Shown here: positions 1 through 5,984 of the stretch, in pieces
Position numbering within the stretch: position 1 is the stretch's first letter
Layout of the letters: each line of letters opens with the position of its first letter
Source: Bacillota bacterium
Lineage (GTDB): Bacteria > Bacillota_A > Clostridia > Acetivibrionales > DUMB01
NCBI GenBank assembly: GCA_023621975.1
Contig: JAMOAC010000239.1
Span: 1 to 6,876, forward strand
Direction: 5' to 3'
DNA: 6,876 nt
The notes under the pieces: generated by a model
Database searches by the model: none
What the model was told of the DNA's origin: nothing
What the model saw: the letters and a program-made list of their open reading frames with translations, nothing else
Position numbers and translations under genes: made by a program

Positions 1-3000
1 CATTTTTAATCTTATATGAGAATTCAAAGCTTCCATCTGCACCGCTGGTAACCTGGTCAAGATAATCCGTTCCGCCAATAGGATTTATAACAACAACGGT
101 AACTTCCTTGCCTTCGCCAAAGTAAGTATTCCCGGATATTGTTACCATATTGCTGCTGTAGTCTATAGTAATATTTGCCGTAATAGGAGTAATATACGGT
201 AATGTTTTCACTGTAACAGACGGTCCGTCCTCACTCCAGTTACCGCTGGCATCTCCGGCTTCAACTTTAAAAGTATATTCAGTACCTAATTCCAGTCCTG
301 TTACATTATAGCTGTATACATTCCCGCCTACCTCGTCAAGAAGCTCCCCGTTCTTGTAAATTTTATATCCTACAACTGCATTGTCATCCGTAGCTTCCGG
401 CCATGAGAGTGTCAGTCCTGTACCACTTATTTCAGACGCGGTTAATTCGGATCCCTCCGGCCAAACAGGAGCTATGTCGTCTCCTTCCGGTAAAACCTGA
501 ACATTTCTCGTTGCTCCGTTGCCAATTGAAGTCTCTACATAAACAACGGTATATTCAGGGAATCGTTTTGAGAATGCAGGCAGGCTTTCTCCTGTATCCG
601 CGTCTTTTGCTACATACGTGGCAAAAGCGTTTGACATTTTGAATTTAAGCCTTATAAACGGAAGATTATATCCGCTGCATGTAATTGTTGCACTTCCCTG
701 TGTTGACGTTCCATTATTTGGAGTATTATATGTTACGTTCAGGTTTAAGTTATCTGCATACATGTGCTGTTCAGTTATTTGTGAACCATTTACATGTACA
801 AGCGAAAATCCTGGATTCGATCTTTGCGCATCTCCCGTTACCAGGTACGGAATACCGGTTACTGAATCAGTTCCTGTCTGGTAATTATGATCATGCCCGG
901 AAATCATGTAGGTGACATTTCTGGATGAATATAAATTCCTTGCCTTTGCTACAGTATTTCCATCTGGTATAAACATATTGAAGTTATGATGTGACACTGA
1001 TATACGGTGTGTCTTATCTGCAGCTTCAGCCAGGGTTTTATCCAGCCACTCATAGAGAGCATCTCCTACATCGTCATTCGGAAGCGTCTGCTGCCAACCC
1101 CTGGTTCCGAGCCCCAGGTATGCCCTGTTAATATTTCCACCCCATCTCTTTGTCCAGTCAGGCATATCATAGTGGAAGTTAGTCATGATAAAGCGGGTAT
1201 TGCCTACGTCAAAATAATAATTATATGCCCCAAGGTACTTTTTCCACATTACTTCTCCATGGCCATAGCGTGAATCGTTCTTATCAACCCATCCGCCCCT
1301 GGCCAGGTCATGGTTGCCAGGTACTTCAAATACAGGTACAGTATAATTTTCAAGTAATGTCAAATAGCTTAAATAATCCGAATCCTTGACATAATCGTTA
1401 GGATATCCGTACTCATTGGGCGTACCTGCTCCTCCTATTGTAGGCGGCGTACCGTATAAAACGTCTCCTGCCGAAACCGACAAAATAGGATTAATAAGAG
1501 CGGCTTTTACAAGCAGTTTATTCTTGAAATACGATGGCCCGTCCTGGTTGTCGCTCCATGCTATAAAGTAGAAATTGTCAGGATCAGGTTGATACCAGGG
1601 CTCAATATCAACTGTAACCGAACCGTCAGCAGGAACGTCCAGTGTGAATACAAATGAATTTACACCTTTTGAAACTATTGTTCCCCTGTTGATTGTCACA
1701 TAGTCCGGATCAACGTTCTTTACTGTTATCGTAAATGTTCCGGCATCCCTTTGATAATTATTGATTGTAATGGAAGCTGAAAGGGCTCTCATCCTCACTG
1801 CCAACTGATTATTTTCAAGGTCTGTTCCCAGTACCTCTGCACATCCATATGTTTTAACGCTCAGACCCGACTCGGTAGTTACATTTACAGAAGGTCCTCT
1901 CGTGCTCTCCACTCCGAAAGAATTGACTGCCTCAATTTTGAATGCATATTCAACACCCGGCTCCAGTCCGGTTACTTCATAACTGTATACATTTCCTGCT
2001 ACTGTAGTCAGTAATTTCCCATCCTTATAGATTTTATATTCCGTAACTCCTTTTTCGTCAGTAGCAGCAGGCCACTCCAATGTTACACCCCTGTCAGTCA
2101 AACCAGAAATACTTATCGCACTTCCTTTTGGCCACAGAGGTGCTGCCACCAATGTAAATACTCTTAATTCAGAAAGGAATGTATATCCTGTATTGGTTCT
2201 TACATATCTTATATACCTGTATGCGTTGGGATCATTCACATAGTGACTCCATACATATCCTTCATACGGAGTGCTTCCTACGGCGCCTAATACTGTATAT
2301 GTCCCAAAGTCAGGGTCATTTGAAGCCCATACTTCAAAATACTTTCTCGGCCCGTCCCAACTGTCACGCCCGTCCTGACCGTCATAAGGCCTGTCATCTA
2401 TCTGTATCCTGTGTATTACATATGCATCCAGCAGGTCAATCTGTATCCACGGCTTTACACCATCGTAAACTTTTGGCGCCCATCCGTTGGTCCACACACC
2501 GCCAATTCCGTCTACTGCTTTATCCGGACTATAGTCGGGCCTTGCGGTATCCCAATCCGGAATTCTGGTAGGTTTATTTAGTGCAACATTGACCTCTACT
2601 ACTTCCGGCTCCTCTTCTTTCAATACGCCATACACTTTGAATTCGGAAAGATAGGTATGCCCTAAGGGATTTGTACCTATCGTCCTTGCATACCTTATAT
2701 AACGGTATGCTTCTGTACTATTTACACTGAGCACCCATGTGGCATCATCAGTCATAGGCGTTCCATCATTGGGTATCCCGCCTAAAACATCATATGTATT
2801 GAATTCGGGATCATTTGATGCTCGTATTTCAAATGCCTTTCGCGGCCAGTCCCAACTGTCACCATGCCTGTCATCAATCTCTATCATTTTTATTACATAC
2901 TGGTCCTGCAAATCAACCTGCCACCAGCATGGATTGTTATCTACAGGGTCATCAGCCCAAACATTTGAAAAATCAAAACTTATTCCGTCTACAGCCATGC

Positions 3001-4057
3001 CTGAAACAAAATTAGCAATGTGACCTGAAGCTGTGGTCGGTTTACCCAGTGCAATGTTATTGTAATTATATGTTGTCACCTGAACCTCCGGCCCATCTGA
3101 GCTCCAGTTACCGTCTGCATCTCCGGCCTCAATCTTGAACGTGTAGCTTTTTCCTTTTTCCAGCCTGATTACACTATAGCTGTAAACATTACCTGCAACA
3201 GTATCCAGGAGTTGTCCGTCCTTGTAAATCCTGTACCCTGTAATTCCGACATCGTCCATTGCTGCAGGCCATCCCAGTGTAACGGTTGTCACACCCAGGT
3301 TTGACACAGTTATCTCACTACCGTCAGGCCATCTGGGTTTTGTCTCGTCTACCGCCTCTCCGGGCTCCTCAGGTACTATATATTCAATAAACAATTTAGG
3401 TGCTTTATCGACTCCGCCTTCATATGAATATGCATTACGGCATTGCCCCGATTCTCCGGAAATTATGAATGCAATTGCATTTCCGCTTTCCCAGCTTTCT
3501 CTGTCAATTACTTCCTGTACTAAGCTGTTTAAATTGGGTGTCCTCTGTTTTTCACCTGCTTCACCGTCAACAGTCCACTCTTCAGGTGTCCATGTAACCT
3601 GTGCAGTAGTTGTGCTACGGTTGGCAATATTAAAATACGTTGAAATATCTCCAAAGGTGGATTCAACAAATGTCTGTGCATTATCAGCGTTTTCTGCTTT
3701 TATATAGATAGTCGATGGCCCAGTGCCGCTTTTTGCCGTAAACTGAATATACGCATTTGTTACCGTTGCCCCTTTTGGTATGGTAATATTTTCGAAGCGT
3801 ATTCCAACCAGCTGATCCTCGCTGTAACCTGAACCTGAATCATGGATCATTTCAAGATCAGTGCTGGTGGTCATAGTCCTGCCCCTGTTTCCTCCTTTTA
3901 CAAATTCTTCAGCATCATCTGTTCCTTTAGCCACAGCTCTTTCAAGGGTTAAAACTGTCGGTGCCTCAGCAAATGTTACTGTAGAACTCATCAGTGAAAA
4001 GAGGAAAAATACCAGACACACTATTGATATTAGCTTCTTTTTCTTTCTACCGGCCAC
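1..4057 (-). CDS. Secreted multidomain calcineurin-like metallophosphoesterase with FN3 and discoidin modules (3' end outside window)
   Basis: The frame is open from a GTG at 4057-4055 to the window edge (1352 codons visible, no stop), so the C-terminus is missing. The start is chosen for the AAGGGGG site 8 nt upstream and the signal peptide that follows (basic MAGRKKKK, hydrophobic core about 9-22, likely cleavage after A29); an in-frame stop lies at 4121-4123. Domains by approximate residue: 30-235 beta-sandwich with VGIRFENITIPKGA and AYIQFT motifs; FN3 241-328; discoidin 331-478 and 490-636; FN3 640-729; beta linker 730-830; metallophosphoesterase 830-1100; FN3 1197-1286; Ig-like from 1288. 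Metal-site motifs occur in canonical order: D836-N-Q838, G864-D865, GNHD 914-917, H1023/H1024, GHDH 1054-1057. Members of this fold hydrolyse phosphomonoesters or diesters with two metal ions; the substrate here is unknown. It is predicted to be extracellular, probably surface-attached through the unseen C-terminus. The family call is firm; the substrate is open. Confidence 0.93.
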   Translation of the reverse strand, partial: MAGRKKKKLISIVCLVFFLFSLMSSTVTFAEAPTVLTLERAVAKGTDDAEEFVKGGNRGRTMTTSTDLEMIHDSGSGYSEDQLVGIRFENITIPKGATVTNAYIQFTAKSGTGPSTIYIKAENADNAQTFVESTFGDISTYFNIANRSTTTAQVTWTPEEWTVDGEAGEKQRTPNLNSLVQEVIDRESWESGNAIAFIISGESGQCRNAYSYEGGVDKAPKLFIEYIVPEEPGEAVDETKPRWPDGSEITVSNLGVTTVTLGWPAAMDDVGITGYRIYKDGQLLDTVAGNVYSYSVIRLEKGKSYTFKIEAGDADGNWSSDGPEVQVTTYNYNNIALGKPTTASGHIANFVSGMAVDGISFDFSNVWADDPVDNNPCWWQVDLQDQYVIKMIEIDDRHGDSWDWPRKAFEIRASNDPEFNTYDVLGGIPNDGTPMTDDATWVLSVNSTEAYRYIRYARTIGTNPLGHTYLSEFKVYGVLKEEEPEVVEVNVALNKPTRIPDWDTARPDYSPDKAVDGIGGVWTNGWAPKVYDGVKPWIQIDLLDAYVIHRIQIDDRPYDGQDGRDSWDGPRKYFEVWASNDPDFGTYTVLGAVGSTPYEGYVWSHYVNDPNAYRYIRYVRTNTGYTFLSELRVFTLVAAPLWPKGSAISISGLTDRGVTLEWPAATDEKGVTEYKIYKDGKLLTTVAGNVYSYEVTGLEPGVEYAFKIEAVNSFGVESTRGPSVNVTTESGLSVKTYGCAEVLGTDLENNQLAVRMRALSASITINNYQRDAGTFTITVKNVDPDYVTINRGTIVSKGVNSFVFTLDVPADGSVTVDIEPWYQPDPDNFYFIAWSDNQDGPSYFKNKLLVKAALINPILSVSAGDVLYGTPPTIGGAGTPNEYGYPNDYVKDSDYLSYLTLLENYTVPVFEVPGNHDLARGGWVDKNDSRYGHGEVMWKKYLGAYNYYFDVGNTRFIMTNFHYDMPDWTKRWGGNINRAYLGLGTRGWQQTLPNDDVGDALYEWLDKTLAEAADKTHRISVSHHNFNMFIPDGNTVAKARNLYSSRNVTYMISGHDHNYQTGTDSVTGIPYLVTGDAQRSNPGFSLVHVNGSQITEQHMYADNLNLNVTYNTPNNGTSTQGSATITCSGYNLPFIRLKFKMSNAFATYVAKDADTGESLPAFSKRFPEYTVVYVETSIGNGATRNVQVLPEGDDIAPVWPEGSELTASEISGTGLTLSWPEATDDNAVVGYKIYKNGELLDEVGGNVYSYNVTGLELGTEYTFKVEAGDASGNWSEDGPSVTVKTLPYITPITANITIDYSSNMVTISGNTYFGEGKEVTVVVINPIGGTDYLDQVTSGADGSFEFSYKIKN
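200..469 (-). repeat. Fibronectin type III module, copy 3 of 3
   Basis: Encodes residues 1197-1286, after the phosphoesterase domain. It carries YKIYKNGELL, GGNVYSY, FKVEAGDASGNWS and ends VTVKT. It separates the catalytic domain from the C-terminal Ig-like module. Confidence 0.88.
758..1570 (-). other. Metallophosphoesterase catalytic domain
   Basis: This segment encodes about residues 830-1100 of the large secreted protein. The five metallophosphoesterase motifs are all present and normally spaced: SDNQ (D836), AGD (D865), GNHD (914-917), SHH (1023-1024) and GHDH (1054-1057). The first motif has Gln where many members have His (DxH). Known relatives such as the CPPED1 type also carry DxQ, so an active enzyme is still expected. 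Sequence after GNHD (AYNYYFDVGNTRFI) matches the usual strand pair of the fold. Confidence 0.9.
1871..2140 (-). repeat. Fibronectin type III module, copy 2 of 3
   Basis: Encodes residues 640-729, between the second discoidin domain and the beta linker before the phosphoesterase. It shares YKIYKDGKLL, TVAGNVYSY and FKIEA with copy 1 but has diverged in its last strand (NSFGVES in place of DADGNWS). Confidence 0.88.
2150..3067 (-). repeat. Tandem discoidin (F5/8 type C) domains
   Basis: Two consecutive domains lie at residues about 331-478 and 490-636. Each begins NIALGKPT or NVALNKPT, continues with AVDG and an aromatic W-x-QVDL or W-I-QIDL strand, then a shared DSWD-x-PRK-x-FE block followed by ASNDP, and ends in a YIRY strand and a LSE-F/L-K/R-V strand. 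This family usually binds carbohydrate or membrane and envelope surfaces. Here the pair probably positions the phosphoesterase on its target; the ligand is not predictable from sequence alone. Confidence 0.85.
3074..3337 (-). repeat. Fibronectin type III module, copy 1 of 3
   Basis: Encodes residues 241-328 of the phosphoesterase protein. It starts RWPDGSEI, carries YRIYKDGQLLDTVAGNVYSY and YTFKIEAGDADGNWS, and ends VQVTT. It is closely similar to the copies at 1871-2140 and 200-469. It links the N-terminal beta domain to the first discoidin domain. Confidence 0.88.
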
Positions 4058-4065
4058 GCAAAATA

Positions 4066-4072
4066 CCCCCTT
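4066..4072 (-). promoter_or_regulatory. Ribosome binding site for the phosphoesterase gene
   Basis: AAGGGGG on the minus strand, 8 nt before the GTG at 4057. It decides the non-ATG start: no other in-frame start downstream has such a site before the signal peptide, and the GTG gives an intact basic N-region. Confidence 0.75.
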
Positions 4073-4170
4073 ACGGTTTTTATTTTCCACAGATAAATTA
4101 TGATGGGATGAATGGATTTTTTATGTAAACCTAAGGATGTCTTATTCCTTCCACGAAATTTATTCCAGTA

Positions 4171-4188
4171 GCAATTTTATAAAATTGC
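4171..4188. repeat. 18-bp perfect palindrome in the 163-nt intergenic gap
   Basis: GCAATTTTATAAAATTGC reads identically on both strands. It sits 32 nt after the stop of the SLH gene and about 113 nt before the phosphoesterase start. It could be an operator for a dimeric regulator or an RNA hairpin. It lacks the GC-rich stem and following U-tract of a factor-independent terminator. Flanking blocks at 4190-4199 and 4135-4150 are partly complementary (6 bp plus 4 bp with a bulge) and could enclose it in a larger fold; this is weak. Confidence 0.55.
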
Positions 4189-4220
4189 CAAGGAAATCCG
4201 CGCGCACTAATATTTTTTGA

Positions 4221-5915
4221 TTAGTTGTATGCTTCATTGTAGATTCTGTATATCACAACAGCCGCTTCTGCTCTTGTCGTGTTGCCAAGAGGATTGATAT
4301 TTGTTCCGTCACCCTTTATAATGCCGCTTTTGACAAGTGTTGCAACACTACCCCTTGCATATGAAGCTATTATTCCCTTGTCTGCAAACCCGGCAAGGTC
4401 TGCTTCCGATCCTATCTCAAGACTCTTTCCGGCCGCTTCCATAGCCCTGTCTATCAGTGACATCATATCCTGCCTTTTTATCTTTTCGTTAGGATTAAAC
4501 ATATTGTTGCCAACACCATTGGTTATGCCAAGCTTCCTCGCTATTCCCACCTGCCTTGCATAGTATGCATCGGGCTTTATATCAGAAAAATTCCCATCTA
4601 CCTCTGCATCAAGACCCAATGCCCTCACCAGCAAAACTATAAAGTCTGCTCTTGTAATGTCTGCCGATGGATTGAAGGTTGTTGCAGAAGTACCGTTGAT
4701 TATTCCCTTTGAAGCCATAACTTCGATTTCCTTCCTGGCCCATGCATAGTTTGCAATGTCATCAAAGGTCTTCTTTACAAATGCTACGGCAAACTTACTG
4801 AAGTGAGTGGTCGTAAATGTTACCCTTCCCGTTCTGGTGTCATATCTGCCTGAAGGTATTGGCACTACATTACCTTCTCCGTCAATGTACCATACCACTA
4901 TATGTTCCGTATCCTTAAGCTCTTTTTCAGCAGGCACGTAAGGTATAGATACCGTCACAGGAGCCATATAATTATTCCAGGCTGTATCTGTGTCATCCAG
5001 TTTGAGCCTGAACTCAATAACTGGTCTATTACCTATCTGGTTTTTAAGTTCCTCACTCAAATCATTCTTATCCACCATTCTGACGGACAAATACGCTGTA
5101 TTTGCGCCTTCAGCTGCTGCAAGCATATTTGACGGTATTTCCATTGTACCAAATTCTGTTTCAATGATATATTTCACGTTTAATGAATCATCGGTCAGTG
5201 CTGCTACCGGAATTCCATGCACATACTCCTTGGCGCCGGCGACTTTTTTGACTTTAATAACAATCATCTTTATCCCGTTTGCTCCTACAGTCGCATTTTC
5301 AGCAGCCTTGCTCATGTCCTCTTCTGAAAGGCTTGTAACCGCCCTGCCGTCCTTGTTAAGGACCGGCTCTACCGACAAACTTCCATATTCTCCCGTTGTA
5401 GCGGAACCGTTGTCACCAGGATCAACCGGAGCCTGCTCCGGGGGTATAGAACCGCCACCGCCTGTTCCACTTCCACTGCCTGTATTCCCACCACTGCTAC
5501 CTGTGTTTCCGCTTCCGCCATCTGTATCTCCACTGTCATCACCCGTATCCCCACTGCCTTCATCAAAATCTTTTGGAAAAGTAAATGTAGTACTTACCGG
5601 ACTGGTTATGCCGGTACCTCCTACTGTTACCTTATAAGTTCCTGTTACTTCTTTATTAAGTTTGCACGAAAACTCATAATGCCCATCTGCACTACTTGTA
5701 GTCTGATCAATATAATCAATCGCCCCCAAGGGATTGACGACCTTGATTGTAACCATCTTACCCTGTCCGGATGAAATTTTACCTGACATTGTTACAATCC
5801 CCGTTGCATTATCTACTGATACAGAAATTGTAATCGATTCGGAGGCAAAAGATGCTATTGGTATCATTATAAAAAGCAGTGATAGTATCACAATCATACA
5901 GGTTATTTTCTTCAT
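4221..5915 (-). CDS. S-layer homology (SLH) domain surface protein
   Basis: Complete 564-residue gene; ATG at 5915-5913 is preceded by AAGGAG 8 nt upstream and it ends at TAA 4223-4221. Signal peptide at 1-24 (MKKITCMIVI, hydrophobic core, likely cut after SFA). Residues 28-115 form an Ig-like beta module; 115-175 a Gly/Ser/Asp/Thr linker; 176-380 a beta-rich domain ending in VVWYIDGEGNVVPIPSGRYD and THFSKFAV, a type often seen directly before SLH repeats in Clostridia; 383-435, 443-496 and 506-562 are three SLH repeats with TRAD 421-424, KRQD 480-483 and TRAE 547-550. SLH triplets bind pyruvylated secondary cell-wall polymer, so the protein should sit on the outer cell surface. No enzymatic motif is visible. 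Its first module matches the end of the neighbouring phosphoesterase, suggesting a common surface role. It may be a scaffold, S-layer-associated or structural protein; its exact job is unknown. Confidence 0.95.
   Translation of the reverse strand: MKKITCMIVILSLLFIMIPIASFASESITISVSVDNATGIVTMSGKISSGQGKMVTIKVVNPLGAIDYIDQTTSSADGHYEFSCKLNKEVTGTYKVTVGGTGITSPVSTTFTFPKDFDEGSGDTGDDSGDTDGGSGNTGSSGGNTGSGSGTGGGGSIPPEQAPVDPGDNGSATTGEYGSLSVEPVLNKDGRAVTSLSEEDMSKAAENATVGANGIKMIVIKVKKVAGAKEYVHGIPVAALTDDSLNVKYIIETEFGTMEIPSNMLAAAEGANTAYLSVRMVDKNDLSEELKNQIGNRPVIEFRLKLDDTDTAWNNYMAPVTVSIPYVPAEKELKDTEHIVVWYIDGEGNVVPIPSGRYDTRTGRVTFTTTHFSKFAVAFVKKTFDDIANYAWARKEIEVMASKGIINGTSATTFNPSADITRADFIVLLVRALGLDAEVDGNFSDIKPDAYYARQVGIARKLGITNGVGNNMFNPNEKIKRQDMMSLIDRAMEAAGKSLEIGSEADLAGFADKGIIASYARGSVATLVKSGIIKGDGTNINPLGNTTRAEAAVVIYRIYNEAYN
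4230..4769 (-). other. Three SLH repeats (cell-wall anchor)
   Basis: Residues 383-562 of the surface protein. Repeat 1 starts TFDDIANYAWARKEIEVM and contains ITRAD; repeat 2 starts NFSDIKPDAYYARQV and contains IKRQD; repeat 3 contains SYARGSVATLVKSGIIKGDG and TTRAE. The middle repeat has lost the TRAE consensus, so its ligand pocket may be weaker than the other two. Confidence 0.93.
5391..5573 (-). repeat. Low-complexity Gly/Ser/Asp/Thr linker coding region
   Basis: About 60 residues (115-175) dominated by G, S, D, T and N in irregular units such as SGDTGDDSGDTDGGSGNTG, then GGGGSIPPEQAP. It is a flexible spacer between the Ig-like module and the pre-SLH domain. The skewed composition also creates long proline-rich antisense frames that are not genes. 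Confidence 0.85.
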
Positions 5916-5923
5916 GGCTCATA

Positions 5924-5929
5924 CTCCTT
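5924..5929 (-). promoter_or_regulatory. Ribosome binding site for the SLH protein gene
   Basis: AAGGAG on the minus strand, 8 nt before the ATG at 5915. It begins only 2 nt after the 3' arm of the intergenic hairpin at 5932-5967. A second ATG at 5922-5920 is out of frame and too close to the site to be the real start. Confidence 0.85.
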
Positions 5930-5931
5930 CT

Positions 5932-5967
5932 GCATATAGGAGTGGCTTGTTAACCACCCCTATATGC
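5932..5967 (-). promoter_or_regulatory. 14-bp intergenic hairpin next to the ribosome binding site
   Basis: Arms at 5932-5945 and 5954-5967 pair over 14 positions around an 8-nt loop; the single non-Watson-Crick pair (5941/5958) is a G-U wobble in minus-strand RNA. It lies 17 nt after the stop of the upstream gene and 2 nt before the AAGGAG of the SLH gene. No U-tract follows on the minus strand, so a normal terminator is unlikely. A four-T run follows on the plus strand (5969-5972), but no plus-strand gene ends there. It more likely stabilises or processes a two-gene transcript, or tunes translation. Confidence 0.65.
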
Positions 5968-5984
5968 CTTTTAATAACAGCAGA

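Noticed and set aside
2179..2571. Plus-strand 130-codon open frame
   Set aside because: Antisense to the second discoidin domain, low-complexity His/Leu-rich product, no start signal.
4096..4135. Possible promoter: TTTACA and CATAAT on the minus strand
   Set aside because: The spacing is about 21 nt and the -10 match is partial, so it is not better than chance in AT-rich sequence.
4058..4220. Terminator or cyclic-di-GMP riboswitch in the intergenic gap
   Set aside because: No stem followed by a U-run on the minus strand, and none of the conserved riboswitch core blocks could be recognised.
5369..5566. Minus-strand 65-codon frame inside the SLH gene
   Set aside because: Out-of-frame reading of the repetitive linker; the product is a compositional artefact and lacks a ribosome binding site.
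4990..5637. Plus-strand 215-codon open frame, proline-rich
   Set aside because: It is antisense to the SLH gene; the proline runs come from the reverse reading of the Gly/Ser linker, there is no ribosome binding site, and the opposite strand has a signal peptide and clear domains.
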